Source: Chromera velia (lineage: Eukaryota; Sar; Chromeraceae). Taken from it: DNA of 48,635 nucleotides. The stretch lies in contig JAHBMJ010000359.1 of the NCBI GenBank assembly GCA_018398765.1, positions 1-48,635 on the forward strand, given 5' to 3'. The notes under the pieces are model-generated. The model had not been told where the DNA came from, did not search any database, and saw only the letters and a program-made list of their open reading frames with translations. Shown piece after piece: positions 34,050 through 44,744 of this stretch; positions within the stretch are counted from its first letter, which is position 1; every line of letters begins with the position of its first letter. Made by a program: the position numbers and the translations under genes.

Positions 34050-35788
34050 CAGCGGTTGCAAATAGCAAAACGGGAGCTTCTGTGGAGCTGCCACAATCGA
34101 AGCAGGTGGGATTGCGTAGAAGAAATCAGGAGGGAGAGAAAAAGAGAGGACAGACACACAGACTGAATGACCTTTTCTTTCCTTCCTTGCTTCATCTCAT
34201 CCAGCCAGCCAGCCAGCCAGCCAGCTAGCCAGCCGCCACACACACACGCACACACACAAAAGGGGGGGGGGGGCAGGGAGGAAGGGACAGGAAGAGAGGC
34301 CAACACACGCTGACGAGGGAGGCTTAACAGCAGGCCTCTAGCTGCACCCACAAGGCAAGGCTCTCACCCACCCGAGCATGAGCATCGAAGTGGCCCCACT
34401 GCAGAATTCGTCCCCCCCCCCCNCCGCTGCCTTCGATGCAGGCGGACACTTCAGCCCGCATTCGAAGTGATGCACTCCGTCGTCTGGGCACAGGTCGCTC
34501 TTCTCCCAGTCCCAGCACACCGCCTTCTCTCCGCAAGTGTCGTTCCTCATGCACTGCATCCAGCAGTACACCTCCCCTGCAGCGCACTGCGTGTCTGCCA
34601 AACGTCTCCACATACTCTCTGCATCCCCCCCCTCTATCTGCTCGGCCAGTTCTCTCCTGCTGATGATGTGCAGATCCTCAGAGGACGAAGAAGAAGACGG
34701 TACTTGAGGGGGCGCTTTGCCTTCATAGAAGAAGTCGAAGAATTCCCTTCCCTTATCCCCAGCATAGACGGCAGTGACACCCTTCTTGGGCATAAACATC
34801 CTGCCGAACACCTGTCGCTCCTCGTCAAACCGCTTCACTGCATGCAGACAAGGACGCACACCCCGACCCAGGCGGTCAACGTTCAACCCTGCCCACGACG
34901 CCAATCCATCCCCTACCAAGACCAGAGCTGTGCGTTCAACGTCCTTGAGTTCCACTGCCCCGAGCTCTGTGACCAGGCTCTGGTCCTCTGAGGGGGCTAG
35001 GACGAGGAACAGGCCCCTGTCTGTGTGCAGAGGCATGGCCAAGGAGTCAAATTGAGGAGGGCGTGCATGCTCCTCGTCAACGGGAGGCCTGCAAGCAGAC
35101 ACGGAGAAGCGAGGGAAACTTCATGGAGAAAGGAGGAAGAGGAGGCCGCCCTCCTCGATTTCTCGTTCCGACAGCGACAGCCCACCTTCCATCAAACCAA
35201 TCCCTCATGCACCCACACGCACTTGTCTCAGACTGACTTGTACACATGGAAGTGATCCAAGTGTGTCCCCTCCAACACCGTCTCCACCAAACCCCTTCGA
35301 CCCCCATCCACCCCCTCAAACTCCAGAGCCCCCGCACCCAGAGAACTGTGCACCAGAGTCTGCACAAAGGCGTCTCCAATGGAGAACATGGATTCCCGGA
35401 GAGACCGAGCACCCTCACTCAGTGTTTCTGAACACCCGCTCGGTGTGGTAGGAAAGTGCTGATCGGATGTCAGGGCCAGAGTCGCTCTGGTGGACCCATC
35501 CACAAGGTCCACCCTCGAGGCCTTTCCCGTCTCCAGCGCTTCCTCCACACACGCAGGAAACTCCCTGCGAAGAGTCTCGATCCCAGCTGCCCATCCTGGG
35601 GCGTCTGTGACAGCGACGATGCCGTCGTGTTGCACTGCGGAGACGAATCGTTTGTGCTCAGATCCCACCAAGCCCCTTTGGAGGCTCTCAAAGCTGAGAG
35701 TCACCGGCGTCCATGCAGAGGCTCCCCATACAAATGTGAGCAAAAGAAACTCACCAAAGGTACAGGAACCAGACAATCGGCGAGACAT
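32777..35788 (-). CDS. 2OG-Fe(II) oxygenase-like domain fused to Ctr copper transporter, five exons
   Basis: Exons 35238-35788, 34373-35089, 33749-33901, 33399-33491 and 32777-33140; all introns are GT-AG, all phase 2, giving 625 codons plus stop. N-terminus: signal peptide (FLLLTFVWGASAW). Residues ~40-310 look like a 2-oxoglutarate/Fe(II) oxygenase: HLDHFHVYK, iron triad H205-T-D207 and H266, candidate 2OG arginine R275 or R280. A Cys-rich segment follows (~345-400, including CWMQCMRNDTC). The C-terminal half is a Ctr copper transporter: SMLMLGF (M419, M421), TM1 from ~438, MxxxM (M509-M513) in TM2, GxxxG (G526-G530) in TM3, and a tail with two CC pairs. Ctr proteins import Cu(I) as trimers. 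The oxygenase part would face outside or a lumen; its substrate is unknown. An N lies in a glycine-coding run at 34423, with the frame intact. The Ctr call is strong; the oxygenase call is moderate. Confidence 0.82.
33930..34048 (+). repeat. (AC)n-(AG)n compound microsatellite
   Basis: ACAC-rich sequence from 33930 becomes a pure AC run (about 33995-34021) and then an AG run to 34048. It lies in the second intron of the copper-transporter gene. The same compound order recurs at 38740-38799. CAGC repeats (34201-34232) and a poly-G run (34262-34273) follow. Confidence 0.9.
34410..34423. other. Poly-C run with ambiguous base N
   Basis: A 12-C run ends in N at 34423, inside exon 2 of the copper-transporter gene, encoding a short glycine run on the minus strand. 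The frame is consistent on both sides as written. Confidence 0.85.
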
Positions 35789-36282
35789 TCTGAAACAAGG
35801 AAAAAAAGTGCAGATGCGAACTGATACAGAGAGTCTGGGACAGGTCAGACGCCCCTTTTCATACAAGCCCAAAATTCACGACACTCGGACCCCTCTGCAT
35901 CGAAGCTTCCTGAACACGTCCCGAGACGAACCACTTTGCAATTTTCGGACAGCTCCTTCGGATGCAGAAGTTTGAGGTGTCCCTATGGTGTCCCTCAAGC
36001 TCCAGAGACAGTCCAGAGAGCATGCATGCAAAGGGTTCATTCGGTATTCATTGGGTGAAAGGCGAGCACTGACCGAGCTAAGGATCGCGGAGACGGCAAA
36101 GGTGGAGACGCGGGAGACTTGCAAGCAAACTGACCAGCCTCGCAGAAGTCTGGTGACGCTGGTCCGACATGATTGGTCCGACTGACAGTGAGAGGAAGGG
36201 GAAGCAGAACAAAGATTGAAGTGAGTCACGTCGTCCTCGATCTTTCTCGGGGAGTCTTGCTCACTTACGTCGTGGATTGTGT
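35789..36282. promoter_or_regulatory. Divergent region, copper transporter / phosphatase
   Basis: 494 bases between two ATGs pointing apart, so both promoters should lie here. I see no clear TATA box or repeated motif. An alternative phosphatase start at 36382 would lengthen the region by about 100 bases. Confidence 0.35.
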
Positions 36283-36828
36283 ATGAGATTTGGGGGAGTG
36301 AGGAGGTGTATCGCCCCATTCGTTTGCGCTTTCTCTCTCATGCGACTTCTGCTTCCTTTCTGCTTCGCGGGTATCGGGAAGATGATGCAAAAGTCTGGAA
36401 TGACCCCGGAGCTTGAGCAGCTCTACAGCCATATCGCCAGTAAGCGCCCCGTGCAGAGGTCGAAATTCAAGGAATGGATGAAGGTGATGGATGCGAAGAG
36501 CGACTACTCAAATATCTTGAAGAAGCAAACGGCCGAATTGGGGCTTGCCTATGATGAAGAGACAGGCAGATTGAAGTACACCAAAGATTTTGAGCCTGTC
36601 CCGATCTCTTATGAGATCTGCTACGTGCGACACGGAAAGACTGCAGGAAACACCGAGCCGAGGGTCTATCAGGTCGGTGGGGTGGAGAGTGCTCCTTGAC
36701 GGTCTCAGAAAGATAACCGAAGAGAAGTTCAAGCAGGACGCTGAATCCTTTATGCCTCATGTCTGTGCAGGGACAGGTGGACTACCCGGAGAATGCTCTG
36801 AACGAGATCGGACTGCAGCAGGTCTGTG

Positions 36829-36867
<39 letters not shown>

Positions 36868-37371
36868 TCTGACCCCGTCTCCCGTCTCCTCAATTCCTTT
36901 TGTCTGAGGCCAGTCCGACTCCGTCTCCAGTCTCCCACCTGAAAACCCGAAACAAAATCGGTGGCCCGCTTTCGCGATTGCAGGCAGAAGATGCAGCGAA
37001 ACTGTTGGACAAGGCTGTCGCTGACGGGTGGAAACCTGATCTAATCGTTTACTCTCCGCTTTCTCGTGCAAAGGTCAGTGGGGAGGGGTTGTGCCGTGAC
37101 TGTTCTGTGTTCTTTCCCTGTCTTCCTCGATGAGTGGTACAAGATTCTTGTACTGCGCTTCGTCATGGGATGTGCTCTGTGAGTCACCTTTCTCCCCTCG
37201 CCTCGTTTCGTTCGTTGTTTTGCTTTTCTAAGTCGGGCTCTTTCTGCGTCTCGTTTTCTTCAAGTCTCTCCTACACTGGCCAGATAAATTCCGTCGTGTA
37301 CTTTCTTCAACACCAGAGAATGTCTCTACTTCCAGTAGTTTCTTTTCTCTGTGTTCATATATACGTATATA

Positions 37372-37408
<37 letters not shown>

Positions 37409-37648
37409 GTTATATTATATAAATATTCATTCATTTATTCATTCATTCATTCATTTCGATCTCGAGGAGAGGAAAAAGAAAAAAGTTAGTGTGTCTGTCA
37501 CCCTTTCTCTGTTTTGCGCTCGTCCTGTCTCTCTGTCTTTTTTCTCGTCTACTTCTTCCTCCCAGCCATCTGTATTCTCCTTTTGTATCTCTGTCTCTGT
37601 CCCTCTCTCTTTCTCGCTTTGTCGTTCTCGGCACGCTGCCCTCTCTCT

Positions 37649-37700
<52 letters not shown>

Positions 37701-38511
37701 TTGCTTCGGATGTGCATCTTTCTTCATGTCTGCATACTCTGTTTTCGTCCTTTCCCTTCTGGCAGAACACGGGAGAGGCCTTCGCAAAGCTGCACCCCGA
37801 CATCCCCACAGAGACGATGGACTCCACTGCAGAGATGGCATTCGGGGAGTGGGACAACATGATGGTCAGTCAGTCAGTCGGGCAATCAGACGATCTGTGT
37901 GAGTCTGGGCAGTTGGGTGAGAGGAGAGACGAGCAAACAGACGGAAGACATGCTTCGCTGCCTGAAGGACACTTCTGTGACGGTGTTTTGCCTCTTCGTC
38001 GTTTCCCACCGTGTTTCTGTTTTCTTCCAGAGGATTCACGAAGACAGACGTGTAGCCAAATAATGTGCGTCTCGCACTTATGGGACTCCGCACATTCCAT
38101 CGTCTCCTCACTTCGTGTGGTCACGCTTCTGTTTTTATTTCATCAATACCCACACATCGATCCACTGTTTGATGAACAGAAGTCATCATTGTCCCTCCCT
38201 CCCTCCCTCCCTCTCATGCAGGTGAAGGACGTGGACCCCGAGGACACCGCCCACCTGTTCTACCTGGACCAGAACAGCCTCGTGAAGGCCGACAAGCCCC
38301 ACGTGTTGACCTACGAGGGCAACAGAGAGATCCCGGCAGAGAACTTCGTGGACATGCTGATCCGAATGAAGGGCGCACTGCTGGCCATCAACGAGCACGA
38401 AAAGGTCAAAGGCAAAACCGACGCCAAGGTTCGTCTTCTATTCACACGCAAGGAAAGGAATGGAGAGGGACCCGTTGGTGTGTGTGATCAGCAGTTGGCG
38501 TGTTGCAGAGC

Positions 38512-38548
<37 letters not shown>

Positions 38549-38730
38549 GCAGGCAACAGGCACGCAATGCGACCGAAAAAGAGGCGCGGACAGAGGAGAG
38601 GAACACACCCAGAAGAATCACAGGGAGACAGACAAGCAGGGTGGAAGACAAGCCAGAGGCCCAAAAGTGAACGGAACAAAGCACAAGCTATTGCACACTT
38701 GCACTCCCGCAACACACGGACATGCATATG

Positions 38731-38800
<70 letters not shown>

Positions 38801-39151
38801 CAGAGGGAGAAGAAAAGAAGAGGAGAGGAGACGGAAGAGAGAGAAAGACGCACATGTGTGTACAAAAGGCCGAGATGTCGGCTTGCGTGTGCACGAAAGA
38901 GCTCTTTAGCGTCTCGACTCGTCGATTTCCTTTGCTTCCCGTGTTGCATATACCGTATCTTTTTTTCTGTGTCCTTTTCTTTTGTGTGTTGCCCCCTGTT
39001 GCAGGTTGCGATCTACGGCCACTCCATGGCGGGTGCGGCTCTATTGATTCTTGTTGGGAACGGCAAGCAGGACGAGCTGGGGCTGGGGTTCGACGGGTCC
39101 TTCATCATGGCCAACGCGACTCCCTGCTTCTTGAAGGCCAAAAAGCCGTGA
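36283..39151 (+). CDS. Histidine phosphatase, phosphoglycerate mutase-like, six exons
   Basis: Exons 36283-36672, 36771-36821, 36984-37073, 37766-37864, 38222-38428 and 39005-39151; all introns are phase 0 and GT-AG, giving 327 residues. The phosphohistidine motif is RHGKTAGN (residues 116-123, consensus RHGxxxxN), spliced directly to GQVDYPENALNEIGLQQ. SPLSRA (171-176) is the usual second motif, and GHS (H285) supplies the second catalytic histidine. The family includes cofactor-dependent phosphoglycerate mutases, fructose-2,6-bisphosphatase and broad phosphatases. The substrate cannot be decided here, and the lysine in RHGK where many have glutamate argues for caution. The N-terminal 33 residues are hydrophobic and could be a signal or targeting peptide. 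A second ATG at 36382 would give a 294-residue form starting MMQKSGMTPE. Introns are full of microsatellites. Confidence 0.85.
36832..36864 (+). repeat. (GT)n microsatellite in intron 2 of the phosphatase
   Basis: About 16 GT units lie ten bases after the splice donor GTCTGTGCAT. Confidence 0.9.
37367..37455 (+). repeat. (TA)n and (ATTC)n microsatellites in intron 3
   Basis: TATATA runs (37367-37405) are followed by ATTC/ATTT repeats (37425-37455), within the longest intron (692 bp) of the phosphatase gene. Confidence 0.9.
37649..37697 (+). repeat. (CT)n microsatellite in intron 3
   Basis: About 24 CT units, 69 bases before the acceptor of exon 4. It extends the pyrimidine-rich region upstream of that acceptor. 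Confidence 0.9.
38516..38799 (+). repeat. (GA)n and (AC)n-(AG)n microsatellites in intron 5
   Basis: A GA run at 38516-38547 and a compound AC then AG run at 38740-38799 lie within the 576-bp intron between exons 5 and 6. Confidence 0.9.
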
Positions 39152-39790
39152 GAGGAAAGAGGAAGGAAGGAGGAAGAAACAGGAAAAATGGTTTCGCACA
39201 TGGCGGGTCTCAGGCGAGAGGAAACAAGAGGCGTGGAGGAAGTTTGGGAAGGTTTTTGGAGTGTTCAGGAAAAGTAGCTGTCGTCGATGCGTCACATTTT
39301 CATGGGGTTGCTCGGTAGGCAAAAAAAGAAGATGATAATTTTGTTCGTGAAGCATGACTTCAAATTATTAAATTTTTTGGGAAGTTGATGGCAAAGATGC
39401 ATGCAGAGGCTCGTGTACGGCTGTTCAAGTTTGGCAGTCACAGGTCCGACCCAGGCGCTCCGACTTGACCTCCGGGCATCGAAGCACGGTGAGTTTAGTC
39501 TCGATGGCACAGGAATTTCTTCACAAATCTGAGTCAGACTCCATGTGGCACAACATGCAACCATGATCAACCATGCATGCATTAATTGTAATTTAAAGCC
39601 GGTAGTGTAGCCGGTAGTTCTCTGGTAGCTTTAACTATACTAGCTTAGTACCTATGAGCTGAGCTTAGTTTTTTAACCGCTAGCAGCACTGATAGTTCAA
39701 GTAAAACATATTAAATTGTTTCTAAGATGTTATAAGCCTTCCTATATAAGTGTTTCAAAAAGTTGTATTAATTAAAACGTATCATAGATT
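39152..39790. other. Intergenic DNA, no gene seen
   Basis: This contains the presumed 3' untranslated region of the phosphatase gene and then AT-rich sequence up to the target duplication of the next transposon. No coding frame is supported. Confidence 0.5.
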
Positions 39791-39798
39791 GATGTTCA

Positions 39799-42700
39799 TA
39801 GTGACCAGGTTTGATTTGATTTGAGGCAGTGCTTAATTTCAAATCAAATCTGCACGTCTGATGGGGCTTGCTGAGGCTTGCTTTAATACCCCTATGGGGC
39901 CCTATCAAATTTATATCAAATCTGACTTTTAAACTGAAATCTTTACCCTGGGGGGCTCCACCCCCCAGACCCCCCATTTAGTGATTAGTGATTAGTGGTG
40001 TCCTAGAGCACTGTCGCCGTTTTGTCTTATAGAGGTCGCCCCCCTAGTCGCCCCTGCAAATGGCAGGGGGGTGTACCTCATCGCTGAGGCTCAGACTACA
40101 CCCTGTGGCCCGCCTGGTTTCCCAGGCCGCTAACAAACAACAATCTGTCTGCGCTTTGCATGCTTTGGTCTATGGGCTGCTCAGAAGGGACTGCTCCAAA
40201 AATCGATCCAATAACACAGGATGAAAGGACACTTTGGCTTTGTGTACGCCCTCTCTCCATTCTTCTCTCAGCAATTTCTCCTTCTCCCTCCCTTAGCTGT
40301 CTTCCTGCTTCCATTGCTTCCAGGATGGTCTTGTATTCTTCTTTTTTTCTTTCCATTCCTCCCTTTCTTTTTATGATCACTCCGTGTCTCTGTGCTAGCA
40401 CTGTTTCATCTAACGAGCTTCCAGGTGCGTACCTTCCTGAGCTTTCCTTGAACACTCTTCTTCTGAACGCCGCCCTCCCCAGAAACTCATCCATCGCACT
40501 ATGTATCACTATGCCCTTCGTTCATCAAGAATTTGAACAGAGCCTCAGTGTGCAGTCTTCCTCTTTGTCCTTCTCTTTTCTCTCTGCAAACTTCTCTTGT
40601 TTTCTTTTCTCTTCCCTCGTTCCAGTCTGCTCCTAATATTCTATACATGTGCGCTCTTTCTCTATCATAAATTGGATACTCAGTCAGCATATAGATCTTA
40701 TCCTCCAATACCTCTGTTTCCATCTATCCTTTGCAAAAAGGGCAGAGTCTCTCCTTCAACGGCACTCTCTGCCCTCCTCTTTCTGGAACTTTTCCCTTTG
40801 TTCCCACTAACGTCCTGTCTCCTACTCTACAGGCTGCTTTCCTTCTGTGTTCTCCTCTTGGTGCTACCCTTCCATAATAAAAGGGCACCCATCCCAATTT
40901 TTCTTTGAAATTCTCTACTTTCATTCCCTCTCTTAGTCTTTTTTCTGACGCCTTTTCAAATAAAATGAGCTGCAATCTGTTTCTATTTACTTTTGTTCGG
41001 TGTACATGTACTATATGAACTTTTCTGCCCTTTTCTCTCTCTCTTCTATCTCTCTCTCTCTCTCACTCCCCTCTCAATTCTCCACCTGAAGATTTCTTTC
41101 TTCCTCTCTTTTATTTCTTTATCTGTCTTGCTTACAATCTATCTTTCTATCCTATCTACTCTTTCATTCACTACGTGTGTCTCTATCTCTCCTGGCTAGC
41201 CTGCAAGCTTCTCTTTTGAAAAAGGATGAAGGCCTCTCTCTGTGAATAGTGTCTGTGTGCATTTCTTCAAGTGCAAAAAGAAGTGAAAGGGATGCAACTC
41301 TGTTCTTCTTCCCCTCTTCAGTTCATCCTCCACTCCTCCTCTCAAGCAATGAATGACAGCCTGCCCAATCGTCTCCTTCCTCTTTTCTTTTAGTGCCTTT
41401 CTTGCCCATCTGATCGTCTTCTCTGCCACTTCAATGTCAATTGGAAACATCCCCCCTTCTATCAATATAGTGTCTGCGCTTTTTATCTTTCTTAGCCCCA
41501 AGACCCACCTCACAAAGCGTCTTTATTTTTCGCCAAATTCTGCACAGGCCCTGTTTGTACATGGGTGTATCTTGCATCCATACATCCACACTGCACGCAC
41601 CGTCTGATTAAACAAATGAAAACATTCTATAGGCAGCACAGCTAGCTCTCTGACTAACTTTCCTATCAATCTTTGTATGTATCTCTCTGCTCTCACTCCT
41701 CTGTCTGCCATCATTACGTCGAGGTCGCAGTTTAAGGAAAGAACCAGACCCAAAAATGGCTGTGCTTTCTCTTCTTTCAGTACTATGCTGCCTATTCTGA
41801 TCTCTTCTATCTGCTTTTGCCTTCCAAACCTCAGTACTCTCGATTTATCAGAAAAGAGGAGACGGAGCGGCTCTGCATACTTCCTTAATCCCTCCAGCAG
41901 TTTGTTCAATTCTCTATCTGTTGTATCAAGCAAAGTCGTATTGTCTGCAAATAATATGGAGAAAAAATCTATCCACCTCCCATCCTCTCCGACCGGTACT
42001 TTCGGTCTTTCTCCTTATTCTCCTATTCTCCTTCTCCCAGCCCTCCCTTCCTTTCTTACTCTCTCTGACAGGTCGTGTATATATCCTTTAAAAAAAGTAG
42101 GCCCACTGGATCCCCCTTGTTTCGTCCCTATCTGCTCTAGATACCACTTTCCTGTCCCTTTCACTCTTACTCTTACTTTCTCACGATGCCAGGGCCCATC
42201 GGATTAACTCCTCTGAAACCCTTGCCTCTCTCAGTTGCTGCTTAAGCTTGCAATACCTGACTTCGTCAAAAGCTTAAGTGAAATCAACGAGGGCCACAAT
42301 CATAGAGAGATGGTAGGCAATCACAAACAAAAGAAGAAAGATGGCATCGCATGTTCCTGCTTTCTTTCTATATGTAAACTGCCATAGGTTCTGTCTTGCT
42401 TCTCTATCTACATTATTGCCGAGAATCGTGTCCCCCTATTTTGTGTCTACACATGCAAAGTGCACGTTTCTCTATCCCTCCATCTCTGCCTATGACTTGC
42501 CAGGCTTCGCCAATGCCGTCACCGGTAAATCATTCCATCCCTCTGGCCACCACGCATAATGAAAAGATGCATTGATCAAATCAGCATATACATTCACCAT
42601 CACTTAAGATTTTTTATGCAACCTGAGCAGACCCAAAGGCATTCCATCCTTTCCAGCAGCCTTCTTAGGATTCCCTGCTTTTTTTATTGCCTTCTTCACT

Positions 42701-44122
42701 TCCTTTTTGGTAGCTATCTTCATGTTCTTTTCTCTTACTGCTGTGCATCTTTTGCATTTTTCTTTCTTTTCTGTTTCTACTTCATCGTCTGGGAGCTTTG
42801 TTTATTTTTCCCATCCTTTCGCAACTTGTTCCATTATGAGACTGTCCTTCATCCTCCTCAGTTCTCTCTTCTTATTTTCTGTTCCTAGTCTCTTCCAGAC
42901 CCTCCAACATCCTCCTTCTCCTATTTCTTTCCTTATTCTTTGCATCTTTCTCATTGTTTCCTTGGATGCTTCCCTTTTCCCAATCTTGATCCTCTCTCTC
43001 TCTACCTCTTCTAGTTGTTTTCTTCTCTCTTCTTATTCTCTCTGCCATCTCTCTTCTTGCCCTCTTTCTGTCCCCTCGCCTTTCTTCTGTTTCAAGTTTT
43101 TCATTTTTTTCTGATTTTTCTTTCGAGTGCTCTTATTCTTCTTTACTCTGCCTTTCCTATTCTCACTGACTCATCGGCTTCTAAGACTTCTCCGTTCTTT
43201 TTTCTTTCCCTCTTCTTTTATTGCCTTAGTGCCCACCTGTATGTTTCTTCTCTTACCTGTTTCATTTTCTTGTATTCTCTTTCTAATGCTTCTTTCTCTA
43301 CAGTTTCTCCTTTCTTCCTACCATTTGCTTCTCGGAATACCTCCCCTATCTTCTTTATGGTAACTCTCTTGTCCAATTCCTCTATGAATTCTCTTTCCGT
43401 TCTTTGTGTGAAAGTCCCTTTCCATCTGGGTCTTATTCTATCCTCTTCTTTTTCTGTTTCTTTGAAGATTAGTCTTTTCCGTCCTTTCTTCTCTTTTTGT
43501 CCTCTCTTCTTTTCCTTCTCTTTTCTCTCTCCCTTCTTTTCCTTCTCTTCTTGTGATGGTTTCTTCTTTCCCTCTTTAAGGGTCAGTCTTAGATATGCAT
43601 AATCAAAAGGCGCACTCGTCAACATACACAATAAAAAGGATGCATAAGATAAAAGCAAACAATGAGTTACGCATACATAATCGATGAGGAATTCACCGTC
43701 CCCTGCACTCCGATAGGTGCACTAACCGTCAAAAGCAAAGTCGTGCTCCCTCCTTCCCTCTCTCTTTGAGTACACACTTTCTGAGGCCATTCAGTGGGAC
43801 CAGTTTGAGGTCTTCTTTTAGTTATTACAAAGGCGACTTTAACATAATAAATAAAAAAAATCTTAACAAAATAAAGTGTTCCATCAGTTTTACAAAAAAA
43901 ATGCTTCAAAGTTGCTTCAAATCGAATTATTTCTTCAAAAACAGTCAAAAACCTAAAATTGTGAGTTATTATTAGTAAAACTAGAAAAACTCGCATGTTA
44001 GAGAACCTATGAAGTTTAACCTCAAATCTAACCTCAAATCCGCCTAGATTTGCAAATCCAAAGCCTTGACCTCAAATCAAATCAAATCAAATTCAAATCT
44101 ATCAAATCAAACCTGGTCACTA
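39799..44122. mobile_element. hAT-like DNA transposon with nested LINE, 4.3 kb
   Basis: The first 22 bases (starting TAGTGACCAGGTTTGATT) and the last 22 are perfect inverted repeats. The flanks GATGTTCA (39791-39798) and GATGTTCA (44123-44130) are identical, a perfect 8-bp target duplication. TAGTG ends and 8-bp duplications point to the hAT superfamily. Both ends have arrays of TTTGAT/ATCAAA, like hAT subterminal repeats. A G/C-rich palindromic GGGGGGCTCCACCCCCC (39951-39967) resembles one in the other hAT-like element. No transposase is visible. Most of the interior is a decayed LINE on the minus strand. Confidence 0.88.
40096..43660 (-). pseudogene. Decayed LINE reverse transcriptase inside the hAT-like element
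   Basis: Read on the minus strand from 43660 down, several frames together give the LINE order. A Lys/Glu-rich linker comes first, then PKKAAGKDGMPLG (about 42640-42680) and LPVTALAKPGKS (about 42510). RT motif A is ALVDFT-stop-AFDEV, with a TAA at 42274-42276. Motif B is GTKQGGSSGP (about 42100-42130). Motif C is FADN (41940-41951). Then come SDKSRVLRFGRQK, LFNQTVRAVWMYG, and a C-terminal CPFC cluster followed by IYMLTEY. At least two stops and several frameshifts make it non-functional. It is the same broad type as the LINE at 6747-9383 but clearly diverged. Long open frames on the plus strand here are its C/T-rich complement and are not genes. Confidence 0.85.
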
Positions 44123-44130
44123 GATGTTCA

Positions 44131-44744
44131 GGATGCATATATTAAAGTTTGTATATGATGATGATGATGATGTATCATGTATGGGGTTAAAGCCGGTGAG
44201 CCGTATAGACTCTGGCCAACCTAGAGCATCATACAGAGAGTTGAACTTTCGACTTTGGCCCCACTGGAGTAAATTGAATCGATGGGAGCCTAACAGGGGT
44301 GGGGCTCCACCTCTAAGCAAACAGGCTATAATAATCAAAGTTGCTCATACTTGTTCTAAGTTTTTCTATGCTATTAGGGCCGATGACGCCTTAACTAGTG
44401 CTTTAACTCCCCTACAAAAAGGCTATAGCAAAAAGGTTAAAAAATATGTTAGTCTGTCATAGATAAAAATATGTTTAGAAATATGTAAGAAACTAGGTAG
44501 TAGGTAAGAAATATGTTAAAAATACATTAAAAATTAATATGTTAGGAATATGTAAGCAATTAATGTTATAGAAATCTTAAATTATTTAATCTTTTTTTAA
44601 TGAGACACTGCATCTCGACCACTTTTCTTTTTTTCAAAAAATAGAATTCAATCTACTATGATTTCTCATTATTTGAAAATCGGGGGCCTGGGGCTGACGG
44701 CAAATTTAAGAAAGCGCTGTCCAAGCCCTGTGTCAATTGAGGAA
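44131..44744. other. AT-rich intergenic DNA with (GAT)n run
   Basis: A GAT run (44155-44172) next to GGGGTTAAAGCC reads, on the minus strand, like the ATC-rich LINE tail at 9500-9533. It may be another LINE 3' end pointing left. A short open frame crosses it (44124-44462) but has no family resemblance. Nothing else is supported. Confidence 0.4.

Noticed and set aside
37514-39151. 545-codon plus-strand frame across the phosphatase introns
   Set aside because: It reads through clear GT-AG introns and microsatellites. The spliced exons give the conserved protein instead.
40160-43602. Several long plus-strand frames rich in Phe, Leu and Ser
   Set aside because: They are the complement of the A/G-rich coding strand of the minus-strand LINE, which carries recognisable RT motifs.
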